A DNA stretch of 52,483 nucleotides from Alicyclobacillus shizuokensis NBRC 103103 (GCF_001552255.1 NZ_BCQV01000034.1:1-52483), one strand, 5' to 3'; shown: positions 8,215-17,143, counted from the stretch's first letter. Translations and numbers: made by a program. Notes: a model not told the origin generated them from the letters alone.

Positions 8215-8862
8215 GAAGCTGATGACCGAGATTGTGATGGCGATGGCGGCGGCGCCGACGGCGAGTATGAAAAGCGTCAACACCGCCGCCGTCAACCAGA
8301 GCCCAATCCCTCCCAGGCGTCCCAGGCGTTTGCGCCGGCGCCGCACGAAGATGGCGTTGTGCCCTTCCCCCAGCAGCCACAGGGCCAGCGCAGACACGGC
8401 CGCGAGCCACGCCTGGCCCAGCCACGGATGCCATGCTGCGCCCACCCATCCGATGGCAAACAAAACCGTCAGGGGGAGGAGCGCAGTCTCAAGATTCAGA
8501 AGTTTCAATCGGATGCCGGCGGTTCGGCACACGTTGACGGCCACGACGTGGTGGATGAGCGTATACAGACGCAGGCCACCGTACGCGATGGGGATGCACA
8601 GCAGGGCAGCCAAGAAAACACCGAGGTTGGCGAGGGCTGGGGGCATTGGGCGTCCACTGACCAGCCTGGCGGCTTGGGTGGGCCAGTCTGGATGGACAAT
8701 CCAACTGGCGAGGGCGGTGACCCCGACGGACCAGGCGGTGGCCCAGCGGCAGCGGAGGACAGCGGTCGCCAGTGGCTGCGACAGGTGGTCGAGCACAGAG
8801 CGGGGCCGGCTCAGTAAGCGGATGAGGTCCTTCCAATAGGCCAAGCAAGCATCTCCCAGCAC
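8176..8862 (-). CDS. Polytopic membrane protein, Yip1-like
   Basis: A 228-residue hydrophobic protein with about five membrane segments (around residues 40-58, 80-100, 128-148, 150-165, 185-220). The opening WKDLIRLLSRPRSVLD resembles the cytoplasmic lead-in of Yip1-domain bacterial proteins. GTG start at 8862 with AAAGGAGGAG seven bases upstream. Function unknown. It converges on dapF, and the MBL-fold gene lies upstream on the same strand after a 244-base gap. Confidence 0.65.
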   Translation of the reverse strand: MLGDACLAYWKDLIRLLSRPRSVLDHLSQPLATAVLRCRWATAWSVGVTALASWIVHPDWPTQAARLVSGRPMPPALANLGVFLAALLCIPIAYGGLRLYTLIHHVVAVNVCRTAGIRLKLLNLETALLPLTVLFAIGWVGAAWHPWLGQAWLAAVSALALWLLGEGHNAIFVRRRRKRLGRLGGIGLWLTAAVLTLFILAVGAAAIAITISVISFLVLLPLRAGHNR

Positions 8863-9106
8863 CGGGCTTCTCCTCCTTTCATCCCGCTCGGTCCACCCGC
8901 TGTCTCTCCGTGCAGCATAGCATGGAGCGAGGTGACAGCGGGATTACCCGATTCATCGGCTGTCGCGGCCTGAAGATTGTGTCACACAGCAACCTTTCCC
9001 GCCGTCTGGTTTGCAAAGAACCTGCTCATACCGTGGGATACCCACTCCGTGGTTCAGTTGGCAGACGCCTTCAGGAGGGAGATGGGACCCGGCTCCAGCC
9101 CTTCGG
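8863..9106 (-). other. 244-base intergenic region with hairpin potential
   Basis: Lies between the MBL-fold gene and the membrane-protein gene, both on the minus strand. Short stems are visible, for example GTGGG-ATA-CCCAC and CCGAT-TC-ATCGG. There is no T-tract terminator, tRNA or long open frame. It may be a long leader of the membrane-protein gene or an unassigned small RNA. Confidence 0.3.
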
Positions 9107-9967
9107 TTAGGGTTCCGTACTATACAGGAAGCGCCCCTCCTGCCACACGGCCCGCACTTTGCCCGCATCCAGAAGCCGTTGCACGTGCGCCAGCAGTGTT
9201 CGTCGCGCGACCCTTTCCACGCCGGCAGGCAGCGAATCGCCGTAGATCCGTTGCCGCAGTTCTCGAATACCGAGCGGCCTTTGGGAGACCAAAGAGAGAA
9301 TCTCCGCCTCGCGCCGAAGCCGCCGTTCTTTCGTCTGCAGGGCGGCTGCACGCGCGTCCAGCGTCGGACCGTGTCCGGGGCCCGCGACGGAGCAGCCGCT
9401 CTGCGCGATGGCTGTGAGCGCGGTCAGGTAGTCGTCCATGTGCCCGTCCGGCGGTCCAATCCATACCGTCCCCGCGCCGGACAGGTGGTCTCCGACCAAG
9501 ATCACTCCATCCGCCGGGACTTCGACATGCAGGTGGCCGTGTGTGTGACCGGGCTGATGGCGGATGATGACAGACAGTTCCGCGAGTTGGAGCTGCGCCG
9601 GCGTAGGCTGAAGCAACTCCGGGGGCACGCCGAGCGCTTGTCGGGCGGGCGGATGGTCCAATGGGTGGAGGTGGATGGGAACTTGCCACTGGGCCGCCAG
9701 CCGGGGCAAACCCGCGGTGTGATCCACATGGTGGTGGGTGGCGATGATCTGCAGGCGTTGGACGCCCAGGTTGCGCAGGAATTGTGTCAGCCACGACAGG
9801 TGACGCTCCTCGGTTGTGCCCAGGTCCACCAGTAGGCAGTCGTCGCCGGTCGCGATTACGTACGTGTTGGTATGATCAAGGGGCGGCAGGGTGGGAGTCG
9901 GAAATGGCACTTGCCAGACGTGCTCCGATACACGCACCGGGACCGGATTGGATTCTTGAACGGGCAA
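9107..9967 (-). CDS. MBL-fold metallo-hydrolase with C-terminal winged-helix-like domain
   Basis: The metallo-beta-lactamase signature ATHHHVDHTAGL (H-x-H-x-D-H) is near residues 76-87. The other metal ligands lie in HQPGHTHGHLHV, LVGDHLSG and AGPGHGP. After about residue 200 the sequence becomes helical and basic (KERRLRREAEIL...RRTLLAHVQRLLDAGKVRAV), as in LACTB2-like hydrolases that end in a winged-helix domain. TTG start at 9967 with GAGGAGGGAG upstream. It probably hydrolyses a thioester or phosphodiester; substrate not predictable. 286 residues, apparently intact. Confidence 0.85.
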   Translation of the reverse strand: MPVQESNPVPVRVSEHVWQVPFPTPTLPPLDHTNTYVIATGDDCLLVDLGTTEERHLSWLTQFLRNLGVQRLQIIATHHHVDHTAGLPRLAAQWQVPIHLHPLDHPPARQALGVPPELLQPTPAQLQLAELSVIIRHQPGHTHGHLHVEVPADGVILVGDHLSGAGTVWIGPPDGHMDDYLTALTAIAQSGCSVAGPGHGPTLDARAAALQTKERRLRREAEILSLVSQRPLGIRELRQRIYGDSLPAGVERVARRTLLAHVQRLLDAGKVRAVWQEGRFLYSTEP

Positions 9968-10150
9968 CGGACTCCCTCCTCACCAGAAGTACGAGCGTAT
10001 CTCAATCTATACCGTAAACGCTTCCGGCGCTCGAAGCAACTCCCAGGCGCATAGCCATGCACGTGCAAACTGAGGTAAAGTAGCGTGGTGGCTGAAGCGC
10101 CCGCAAACGGGCCGACAGTAGGTTGGAGAGCAGGATGGAGGGATGGCGCG

Positions 10151-10948
10151 ATGGCATCGCTACTCACCCGCCCTTGGCGGGCTGCGCTGATTGATTTGGA
10201 CGGCACGGTGTACCGCGGGGACGAGGTGATTGAGGGAGCGGCGGCGTTCGTTGAGCGCCTGCGGGAACGCCGGATTCAGCCCGTTTTCTTGACCAACAAC
10301 TCTGTCCGCACGCCGCAGCAAACAGCGGACAAGCTCAACCGCATGGGCATCGCGGCAAGACCAGAAGAGGTGGTGACCTCCAGCGAAGCGAGCGCCGATT
10401 ATGTGCTGCGCCGGGTTGGCCACGGCCGCGTCGGTTATCTGGGGGAGGCCGGGGTTGCGGAGGCGTTGGCGGCCGTCGGGCTGACCGGGGTATGCCTACG
10501 CGGGTGGCAGGAAGGCGCCTTGCCCGAAGTGGATGGGCTGGTGCTCGGGCTTGATCGGCGGGCGGGATACCTGGACTATGCCGCGTTCTCCCTGCTCGCC
10601 ATGGAACTGGGCTGGTTTGTTCTCACCAATCCCGATGTGCGACTGCCGGTGGGCAGCCGGTTCTATCCCGGCAACGGGGCCGTTGGGCGCATGATTGCCG
10701 AGGCCAGTGGTGTGGACGCCGTCATTATCGGCAAACCTTCTCCCGAATTCATTGATTACGCGTTGTCCCGCTACGGTGTCGCCCGCTCCGATGCGTTCAT
10801 CATTGGCGACAACCTACGCACCGATATCGAGGCCGGGCGAGTGTCCGGATTGACCACGGTGTGGGTGCAAAGCGGCGTCCAGTACGGGGGCGAGCAAGCT
10901 GCTCCGCCACCCGATTACGTGTTTTCTTCGGTCGCCGACGTCCGGTAA
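10151..10948 (+). CDS. HAD-IIA family phosphatase (NagD / phosphoglycolate phosphatase-like)
   Basis: A 265-residue Cof-unlike, NagD-type HAD hydrolase. Motif I is LIDLDGTVYRG (nucleophile Asp and D+2 Asp), motif II lies in PVFLTNNS, motif III is the Lys of IGKPSPEF, and motif IV is IGDNLRTDIEAG. The C2-type cap lies between motifs II and III. The start at ATG 10151 follows GGAGGGA eight bases upstream; an upstream GTG at 10085 is in frame but gives an unusual leader. Probable dephosphorylation of a sugar- or glycolate-type phosphate. Monocistronic. Confidence 0.85.
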   Translation: MASLLTRPWRAALIDLDGTVYRGDEVIEGAAAFVERLRERRIQPVFLTNNSVRTPQQTADKLNRMGIAARPEEVVTSSEASADYVLRRVGHGRVGYLGEAGVAEALAAVGLTGVCLRGWQEGALPEVDGLVLGLDRRAGYLDYAAFSLLAMELGWFVLTNPDVRLPVGSRFYPGNGAVGRMIAEASGVDAVIIGKPSPEFIDYALSRYGVARSDAFIIGDNLRTDIEAGRVSGLTTVWVQSGVQYGGEQAAPPPDYVFSSVADVR

Positions 10949-11036
10949 CGGGGTGAGCCGGTCGCGGGGCCAAGGCGGGGGTGGCACTGGGCAAACCGCT
11001 CCTGGCGCGGCTTGACAGGGGTTTTGGACAAACAGG

Positions 11037-11065
11037 TTGCCTGCCGTATATATAGTGGGTATAAT
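11037..11065 (+). promoter_or_regulatory. Sigma-A promoter of nrdR-nrdJ
   Basis: TTGCCT (11037-11042), 17-base spacer, perfect TATAAT (11060-11065). A second TTGACA at 11071 has no partner -10 and may be fortuitous. Confidence 0.72.
11043..11058 (+). promoter_or_regulatory. Putative NrdR box 1
   Basis: GCCGTATATATAGTGG has the core T-ATATAT-A-GTG of the NrdR box (ACAC-w-ATATAT-w-GTGT). It lies in the promoter spacer, where binding would block RNA polymerase. Confidence 0.5.
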
Positions 11066-11085
11066 CGGTATTGACAACTCATCAT

Positions 11086-11101
11086 CCACTAGATATGGAG
11101 T
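11086..11101 (+). promoter_or_regulatory. Putative NrdR box 2
   Basis: CCACTAGATATGGAGT is a weaker NrdR-box-like site (CCAC-T-AGATAT). It starts 43 bases after box 1, about four helical turns, so two NrdR oligomers would face the same side of the DNA. Confidence 0.35.
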
Positions 11102-11152
11102 CTCGCTTCGGCGATTCGGTGGACCGCCCTGGCGCCGACGGGAGGGAGAGAG

Positions 11153-11653
11153 ATGCGATGTCCCTACTGCGGTTGCGATAATTCGCGTGTAATTGAGTCG
11201 CGGGCCGGTGAGGACGGGTGCACCATTCGCCGCCGCCGCGAGTGCACCAATCCGGCCTGTGCCCGTCGCTTCACCACCTATGAGCGGGTCGAGCAGCGTC
11301 CGTTGATGGTGATCAAGAAGGATGCAAAGCGTGAAGAATTCTCAGCGGACAAGCTCTACCGCGGTTTGATGAAGGCGTGCGAAAAGCGCCCGATTCCGGC
11401 GGATGCGGTGGAAGACGTGGTGCACCGCATCGAGCGCGGTCTGCGTCTGGAGTACGAACGCGAGGTCCCCTCCTCGGTCATCGGGGAACGCGTGATGGAG
11501 GAACTGCGGCAGCTGGACGGCGTCGCCTATGTCCGTTTTGCCAGCGTGTACCGGCAGTTTCGGGACGTGGAAACGCTGGCCCAGGAAGTGTTGGGTCTGT
11601 TGAGCGACAGGTCACTGCAAGGCGGACGCACCGATGGCTCTGAGGGGCCGTAA
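11153..11653 (+). CDS. nrdR: Transcriptional repressor NrdR
   Basis: ATP/dATP-sensing repressor of ribonucleotide reductase genes. The zinc ribbon uses Cys3, Cys6, Cys31 and Cys36 (MRCPYCGCDN...ECTNPACARRF), followed by an ATP-cone from about residue 48 (VIKKDAKREEFSADKLYRGL). It runs to 166 residues, a little longer than the usual 150-155. ATG 11153 follows GGAGGGAGAG. It precedes nrdJ by about 30 bases, so regulator and target share an operon, and box-like sites in the promoter suggest autoregulation. Confidence 0.97.
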   Translation: MRCPYCGCDNSRVIESRAGEDGCTIRRRRECTNPACARRFTTYERVEQRPLMVIKKDAKREEFSADKLYRGLMKACEKRPIPADAVEDVVHRIERGLRLEYEREVPSSVIGERVMEELRQLDGVAYVRFASVYRQFRDVETLAQEVLGLLSDRSLQGGRTDGSEGP

Positions 11654-11684
11654 CTTGAAAAAATACATACCGGGGGTTGAACGA

Positions 11685-14600
11685 ATGAGCCACACTCTCG
11701 AACAAAGCATGCTTCCGTTTACTGCCGAGGATGCCCTGAGCCCCACAGGGGAACGGATTGTGGCAGACAGGTACCTGCTCAAGGATGTGACCAAGAAATC
11801 CTTGGGTCTTGGAGCGCTTGTGGTCGCGGTACTGGACAAAAAGCGCGCCTATCACGAATTGGCGCGCGTGGTCCATGTGAATGAGGCCGATCGCTCGGTC
11901 ACGGTGGAGCTGAAGGACGGGGTGCGCGAGGTGCTGCCGTTCCATCAGGTGGACGTGCTGTTGGAGACCGCTCCCCGGCAGATGTGGCGACGAGTGGCCC
12001 GGGGCGCCGCGGAGGTGACCAAGGATCCTGCCTATTGGGAGGAAAAGTTTTATCAGCTGCAGAGCCGCTGGCGGTACGTTCCGGGCGGGCGTGTGAACGC
12101 GTCACTGGGGTCCGGCATGCAGACAACCAGCTACAACTGCTTTGTGATTCCCAGCGTCGGGCCAACTCTGCGCGATTACGCGGAATCGTTCGGTCAAACC
12201 CTGGAAATTCAGGCGCGTAGCGGTGGCGTCGGTATGAACCTGTCGCGCATACCGCCTCAGGGGAGCCTGGTGCCGGTGTCCTCGGAGCCGCGCAACAAAT
12301 ATCTCAATCTGGTTCTAGACGTATGGCACGCGGACCTGCCGGAGTTTCTTGAGGCGTCCTACCCGCACAGCACCAAGGTCGTGCGCGTCAACCGCAGCTT
12401 CCTGCGTGCTGTGGAAGAGGACGCGAAGTGGCAGTTTGTCTTTCCGGACACCAGTGTCGACGGGTATGACGATCTGTGGAACGGGCGCATTGAGGATTGG
12501 CTGGCGGAAGGCCGCCCGGTGATTCGTTCCGAGCCAGTGTCAGCCAAGGACCTGTACGAAAAGATCTTGGCCAGCGGCGCCCTGGTGTTATCGGACATCA
12601 TCGGCGCCGTGCTCTATCCCGGCGACCAACGCAGCACCATTGCGGAGACCCTCGCCGACATGTGGGAACGGATGCAGGAGGGGAAGACGGTTTCCATTAT
12701 CTTGTCCTCGTTGCGCCCCCGTTACAGTTATGTGCGCGGTGTCAACGGGAGGAGCTCCGGGGCCTATTCGTGGGGCCAGTTGTACGACAAGGGCAATCAG
12801 GTGTTTGGCGACGGGTTTGGCCCGGTGGGCGTCGGGGAGATCATGAGCGTCGGCTGCCAGCTGACCCTGCAGGGCGGGTCCCGCCGCGGGGCGTTGATGT
12901 TGATCCTGGCCGACCGCCATGCTGACATCCTCAAGTTCATTCGCTGCAAGCAGGTGGACGGCGTCATCACGGGGGCCAACATCTCGGTCGGTGTATCGGA
13001 GCGCTTCATGGCCGCCAAGGAGGCGGATGAGCCGTGGCCGATTGGTTTCGTGCGGGAACAGGACGTCAACGACTTTGACGGGGATTTTGACCGGTGGGAG
13101 CAGAACGGCCGCGAGTTTGTTGTGCACGATACCCTCACCGCCCGCCAGCTGTGGGATGAGTTGGTGACCTCGGCCTGGAAGTCGGCGGAGCCGGGCGTGG
13201 TCTTTCTGGGCCGCGCGAATAAAATGTCCAATTCTTGGTATTATAATCCATTGGTTGCCACCAACCCCTGCGGGGAACAGCCGCTGCCGGCTTACGGCAT
13301 CTGCAACCTGGGAGCCGTGGTGTTGAGCAAGTTCGCCGCCGGATTCGCGGATTCAGGGGAACGGGTGGAGTTTCAGGATCCGGTCAAGGAGGAAGCCGTT
13401 CGGCAGGCCCTTTTGCGGCACTTTGACCGCGAACGAGCGGAGTTTTTCCTCCATCACATCCGTTGGGAGGAATTGGAGGATGTGGTCCGGTCCGGCCTGC
13501 GGTTCCAGGACGCTGTCATCGACGCGACGTACTACCCGTTTGCCGAGAACCGTCGCAACCAGATGAGCGAACGGCGCGTGGGCCTTGGCATTATGGGGCT
13601 GCACGATCTGCTGCTGTATTGCGGTGTGCGCTACGGATCGGAAGAGTCGGTGCGGCTGATTGACGTGGTGCTGGGCTTCATGGCGGAGTGGTGTTATCTG
13701 GAGTCGGTGGAGTTGGCCAAGGAGAACGGGCCGTTTGAACGGTTTGACGCCGAGAAATTCCTGCAGTCCGGGTACATGCGGCAAATGGCGGCGGAGCGTC
13801 CGCATGTGGCCGAGGCAGTGCGGCGGCACGGGGTGCGGAACGTGACAACCATGACCATTGCGCCTACCGGCACCACGGGCACCATGGTCGGCTGTTCGAC
13901 TGGGTGCGAACCGTATTATGCTTGGTCCTACTTCCGCAACTCGCGGCTCGGAATGTTCGAGGAGAACGCCGCCATCGTGCAGGAGTACTTCGCGACCCAT
14001 CCGCAGGCCCAAGAACTGCCCGACTACTTCGTGACGGCCATGGACCTGACGCCTGAGGAGCATGTGCGGGTACAGGCCGCGCTGCAAAAGTGGATTGACA
14101 GTTCCATCTCCAAAACCTGCAATGCGCCCAACTCCTACACCGTCGAGGATACCAAGCGGCTGTACGACCTGGCCTACGAACTCGGCTGCAAGGGTGTGAC
14201 CATTTATCGCGACGGTTCCCGCTCGGAGCAGGTGCTGTCGTTGAAGACCGACGAATCTGCCAAAGCCTCAGTAGGGGGCGAGGGAGCAGAGGCGGCGCCC
14301 GCGTCGGTGGGCGGCGACGGGCAGGGCGCAAAGCCAGCTGCGCCCGCACCGGCAACGGTTGGCTACGTCAAACGCCGCCGTCCTGATGTGCTGTACGGCG
14401 CCACCTATAAAAAGGAGACGCCGCTCGGCAAAGCGTACATCACCATCAACGACGATCCGGACGAACACGTGGCGCTGGAGATTTTCGTGAATATCGGCAA
14501 GGCGGGCAGCGATGTGTATGCCGCCAATGAAGCGCTGGGCCGCGCCATCACCTTGTACCTGCGCGACTCCAACAACCCCAACAAAGAGGCCGAATTGGTC

Positions 14601-14900
14601 AAGCATTTTTCGGGGATTGGCGGATATAATTCCGTCGGGTTTGGCGACCGCCGCATCACGTCCGTGCCGGATGCGATTGCCAAGGCGTTGATTGAACACG
14701 CGGAGACGTTCCCGATGCGTCGCCGTGGATTTGCCGAATGGGCGTCGGGACAGGAAACGGCCACGTCCGAGGGAGCCGCTGCCTTGCCGCTGCGCTCGTA
14801 CAGTGTAGCCAAGGACCTGTGTCCAAACTGTCACCAGCTGTCGTTGGTCCGCACTGGCGGCTGCTACGAGTGTGAGGCGTGCGGATACAGTAAGTGCTGA
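11685..14900 (+). CDS. nrdJ: Vitamin B12-dependent (class II) ribonucleoside-diphosphate reductase
   Basis: Adenosylcobalamin-dependent enzyme that makes deoxyribonucleotides with or without oxygen. Large reductase motifs are visible: NCFVIPSVG, the radical-loop TNPCGEQPLPAYGICNLG (catalytic N-x-C-x-E), RNQMSERRVGLGIMGLHDLL, TIAPTGTTGTM and TGCEPYYAW. The C-terminus has the zinc ribbon CPNC...CYECEACGYSKC typical of long NrdJ. ATG 11685 (1071 residues) is favoured, with GGGGG nine bases upstream; a longer version from ATG 11634 would overlap nrdR. A Gly/Ala/Pro-rich linker (about 865-900) separates the barrel from the tail domains. B12 dependence implies corrinoid uptake or synthesis elsewhere. 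Confidence 0.96.
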   Translation: MSHTLEQSMLPFTAEDALSPTGERIVADRYLLKDVTKKSLGLGALVVAVLDKKRAYHELARVVHVNEADRSVTVELKDGVREVLPFHQVDVLLETAPRQMWRRVARGAAEVTKDPAYWEEKFYQLQSRWRYVPGGRVNASLGSGMQTTSYNCFVIPSVGPTLRDYAESFGQTLEIQARSGGVGMNLSRIPPQGSLVPVSSEPRNKYLNLVLDVWHADLPEFLEASYPHSTKVVRVNRSFLRAVEEDAKWQFVFPDTSVDGYDDLWNGRIEDWLAEGRPVIRSEPVSAKDLYEKILASGALVLSDIIGAVLYPGDQRSTIAETLADMWERMQEGKTVSIILSSLRPRYSYVRGVNGRSSGAYSWGQLYDKGNQVFGDGFGPVGVGEIMSVGCQLTLQGGSRRGALMLILADRHADILKFIRCKQVDGVITGANISVGVSERFMAAKEADEPWPIGFVREQDVNDFDGDFDRWEQNGREFVVHDTLTARQLWDELVTSAWKSAEPGVVFLGRANKMSNSWYYNPLVATNPCGEQPLPAYGICNLGAVVLSKFAAGFADSGERVEFQDPVKEEAVRQALLRHFDRERAEFFLHHIRWEELEDVVRSGLRFQDAVIDATYYPFAENRRNQMSERRVGLGIMGLHDLLLYCGVRYGSEESVRLIDVVLGFMAEWCYLESVELAKENGPFERFDAEKFLQSGYMRQMAAERPHVAEAVRRHGVRNVTTMTIAPTGTTGTMVGCSTGCEPYYAWSYFRNSRLGMFEENAAIVQEYFATHPQAQELPDYFVTAMDLTPEEHVRVQAALQKWIDSSISKTCNAPNSYTVEDTKRLYDLAYELGCKGVTIYRDGSRSEQVLSLKTDESAKASVGGEGAEAAPASVGGDGQGAKPAAPAPATVGYVKRRRPDVLYGATYKKETPLGKAYITINDDPDEHVALEIFVNIGKAGSDVYAANEALGRAITLYLRDSNNPNKEAELVKHFSGIGGYNSVGFGDRRITSVPDAIAKALIEHAETFPMRRRGFAEWASGQETATSEGAAALPLRSYSVAKDLCPNCHQLSLVRTGGCYECEACGYSKC

Positions 14901-14946
14901 CGCCTGCGGCGGAGTCGAGGAGTCGCATGAATGTGGCAACATCATC

Positions 14947-14975
14947 TTGACACTGGCCGTAAGGCCATTCATACT
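14947..14975 (+). promoter_or_regulatory. Putative promoter of yceI with a palindrome in the spacer
   Basis: TTGACA (14947-14952), 17-base spacer, CATACT (14970-14975). The spacer holds the inverted repeat TGGCC-GTAA-GGCCA, a good place for an operator. Confidence 0.5.
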
Positions 14976-15052
14976 ATAGGGCGAGACAGCTTTACATAGT
15001 TAAGCTGATAACGCTCTGTAAGTTAAATCCGGTGGACTGGGAGGGAGCGTAC

Positions 15053-15586
15053 ATGGCGTTGGATCGATGGACGGTGGATGTGGACCACAGCAGCATCGAT
15101 TTTTCCGTTCGTCACATGATGGTTTCAAAGGTGAAAGGGACCTTTCAACGGTTTTCGGCGGAGATTCAAGCAGACCCCGACGACCTGACCACGGCCAGCG
15201 TTCGCTTCGAGATTGACGTGAACAGCGTGGACACCCGCAATCAGGACCGCGATAAGCACTTGGTGTCGGCTGACTTCTTTGATGCTGAAAACCATCCGAA
15301 GATCACCTTCCAGTCGACGCGCATCGTCAAGAAGAGTGAGGGCGAATACGAAGTGACGGGCGATCTGACGATTCGCGGTGTCACCCGTCCGGAGACGTTC
15401 CTGGTCACCTACGAAGGTCAGGGGAAGGACCCCTGGGGCAACATCAAGGTGGGCTTCAGTGGACATGGAACCATCAACCGTGAAGAGTATGGTCTAAAGT
15501 GGAATGCTGCGCTGGAGACGGGCGGCGTCTTGGTCGGCAACGATGTGCAGGTTTCCATTGAATTGGAAGCGTCCAAACAGGCCTGA
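15053..15586 (+). CDS. YceI-family lipocalin-like protein
   Basis: A 177-residue protein of the YceI family, a beta-barrel that binds polyisoprenoid or other amphiphilic lipids. Visible family features are WTVDVDHSSIDFSVRHMMVSKV at the start (as WTVDVDHSSIDFSVRHM), VDTRNQDRDKHLVSADFFD in the middle and the ending LVGNDVQVSIELEA. There is no signal peptide, so it should be cytoplasmic, as in many Bacillota. ATG 15053 follows GGGAGGGA. Transcribed alone between its own promoter and terminator. Ligand unknown. Confidence 0.9.
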   Translation: MALDRWTVDVDHSSIDFSVRHMMVSKVKGTFQRFSAEIQADPDDLTTASVRFEIDVNSVDTRNQDRDKHLVSADFFDAENHPKITFQSTRIVKKSEGEYEVTGDLTIRGVTRPETFLVTYEGQGKDPWGNIKVGFSGHGTINREEYGLKWNAALETGGVLVGNDVQVSIELEASKQA

Positions 15587-15680
15587 GGGTTTCGGCTTCA
15601 CAGCCGAAGGACCACGTCGCGCCTGATGTCGCAGGCCGTCGATCAATCACCTGTCTGACGGTCCGACGGGTTGACTACCA

Positions 15681-15711
15681 GGGGGGCAGATGAACTGCTC
15701 CCTTTTTTTTT
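15681..15711 (+). terminator. Rho-independent terminator after yceI
   Basis: An 8-bp stem (GGGGGCAG / CTGCTCCC, one G-T pair) with loop ATGAA, then nine T residues. An earlier hairpin near 15590 (TTCGGCT/AGCCGAA) lacks a T tract. Confidence 0.85.
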
Positions 15712-15773
15712 GCTGGGGCTGGGTCAGAGGAGGGGAGCCGGCGCTGCGTCCGCCTCGTGAACCGAGGATGGTG

Positions 15774-15779
15774 TATAAT
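15774..15779 (+). promoter_or_regulatory. Putative -10 of the fabF-like gene
   Basis: A perfect TATAAT, 90 bases before the start codon. No clear -35 at the right distance. Confidence 0.35.
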
Positions 15780-15868
15780 GAGGATGTTGTGCGCTGTTTG
15801 GTCAGGCGAGGCACGACACTTCAGAGACGTTGATCATGACGGTTCGTCATTGTAAGGGGAGTTATACG

Positions 15869-17128
15869 TTGACATCATCGGCTAGGATAGTGGTAACGGG
15901 ACTGGGGGCTGTCACGCCGCATGGAGTGGGAGTTGAACCCTTTTGGAACGGAATCATCCAGAATCGCTCCGCAGTGCGCACCACAAAGGACCCGGTGCTT
16001 GCGCCCTGGGCACCTGTGGTGGCCGACGTACCGGATTTCGAGCCATCTGACTTTCTCTCCCGGAAGACGGTCCGGGATACAGCTCGGTTCAGTCAGATGG
16101 CGTTGGTGGCGGCCATGGAGGCGGTGCGTGACGCAGGTTTGACTGCCGATGAGGGCTGGAATCCCGGGACGAGTCCGGACAGGACCGGGGTTTTCATGGG
16201 TACGAGCTTTGGTTCCATTCGCAACATGGACGATGCCGCTACGGAGCTGGCGAGGGACGCACTGGCACGCGTGGAGCCGCGGTTGGTTTCCAAGTCCATC
16301 CCGAACGCGGCCGGCAGCTCGGTAGCGATTCATTTCAATATTCAAGGGCCTGTGCTCACCTACACAACGGCCTGCGCCTCCTCGGCCAATTCGATTGGCG
16401 AGGCGGCCAGTTGGATTCAAAGCGGCCGCGTGGATGTGGCCTTGGCGGGAGGCAGCGATTGTCTCTTTGCCTCCACACTGCTCGCGGGCCTGCGCGCTTC
16501 GGGGGCGCTGGTGAGCCACGGCCCGGACGACCATTCGCGTTGGTCGCGCCCGTTCGACATCGACCGCTCGGGCATGGTGATGGGAGAAGGCGCGGCCATC
16601 TTGGTCTTGGAGCCTTTGGAGCGGGCGTTGGCGCGTGGGGCGCACATCTACGCGGAGTTGGTCGGGTACGGCACATCGAACGATGCCTTCCACCAGATTG
16701 CCCCGCATCCGGAAGGAATCGGGGCGATGGCGGCGATGCGGATGGCCCTGGCGCAGGCGGGGGTGCAACCGGCAGACATTGATTACATCAATGCCCATGC
16801 CACTTCCACCAAGGCGGGGGATACGGCCGAGATTAAGGCGCTGTCGGCACTGTTCGGCGAAGCACTCGACCATATCGCGGTCAGCTCCATCAAAGGTTCC
16901 ATTGGCCACCTGCTGGGAGCGGCGGGAGGCGTGGAGAGTTTGGCCTGCGTGAAGGCCTTGGAAACGGGATGGCTGCCGCCGAACCTGCACTGTGACCATC
17001 CCGAGCCCGGGACACCCAAGTGTCTGGTTCAGGAGGCGCGCCCGCAGGCTATCCGCTACGCGCTGAGCAATTCGTTTGGGTTCGGTGGTCAGAATGGCGT
17101 TTTGTTATGGAAACGGTACGAGGAATAA
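15869..17128 (+). CDS. Beta-ketoacyl-ACP synthase II-type (FabF-like)
   Basis: Condensing enzyme of fatty-acid elongation. The full Cys-His-His triad is present: Cys169 in TTACASSAN, His310 in NAHATST and His347 in KGSIGHLLGAAGG, with Lys342. The ending SNSFGFGGQNGVL is standard. TTG start at 15869, with AAGGGGAG seven bases upstream, gives MTSSARIVVTGLGAVTPHG; a TTG at 15830 would add an unlikely leader. 419 residues. It stands alone, away from fabH/acpP/fabD, and converges on the IpdAB-like operon. It may be a second KAS II with special chain preference rather than the housekeeping one; that is inference. Confidence 0.9.
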   Translation: MTSSARIVVTGLGAVTPHGVGVEPFWNGIIQNRSAVRTTKDPVLAPWAPVVADVPDFEPSDFLSRKTVRDTARFSQMALVAAMEAVRDAGLTADEGWNPGTSPDRTGVFMGTSFGSIRNMDDAATELARDALARVEPRLVSKSIPNAAGSSVAIHFNIQGPVLTYTTACASSANSIGEAASWIQSGRVDVALAGGSDCLFASTLLAGLRASGALVSHGPDDHSRWSRPFDIDRSGMVMGEGAAILVLEPLERALARGAHIYAELVGYGTSNDAFHQIAPHPEGIGAMAAMRMALAQAGVQPADIDYINAHATSTKAGDTAEIKALSALFGEALDHIAVSSIKGSIGHLLGAAGGVESLACVKALETGWLPPNLHCDHPEPGTPKCLVQEARPQAIRYALSNSFGFGGQNGVLLWKRYEE

Positions 17129-17143
17129 AGGTGAGAGCGAGAA

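Noticed and set aside
7384-8449. Several long frames antisense to dapF
   Set aside because: GC-rich shadow frames; dapF motifs are complete on the plus strand.
8126-8839. 237-codon plus-strand frame opposite the Yip1-like gene
   Set aside because: Shadow frame rich in Arg and Pro with no family features; the minus-strand gene has membrane helices and a good ribosome-binding site.
9040-9080. T-box-like or 6S-like elements around GTGGGATACCCAC
   Set aside because: No conserved T-box sequence (AGGGTGGNACCGCG) and no 6S signature that I could match.
11071-11076. Second TTGACA downstream of the nrdR promoter
   Set aside because: No -10 at 16-18 bases downstream.
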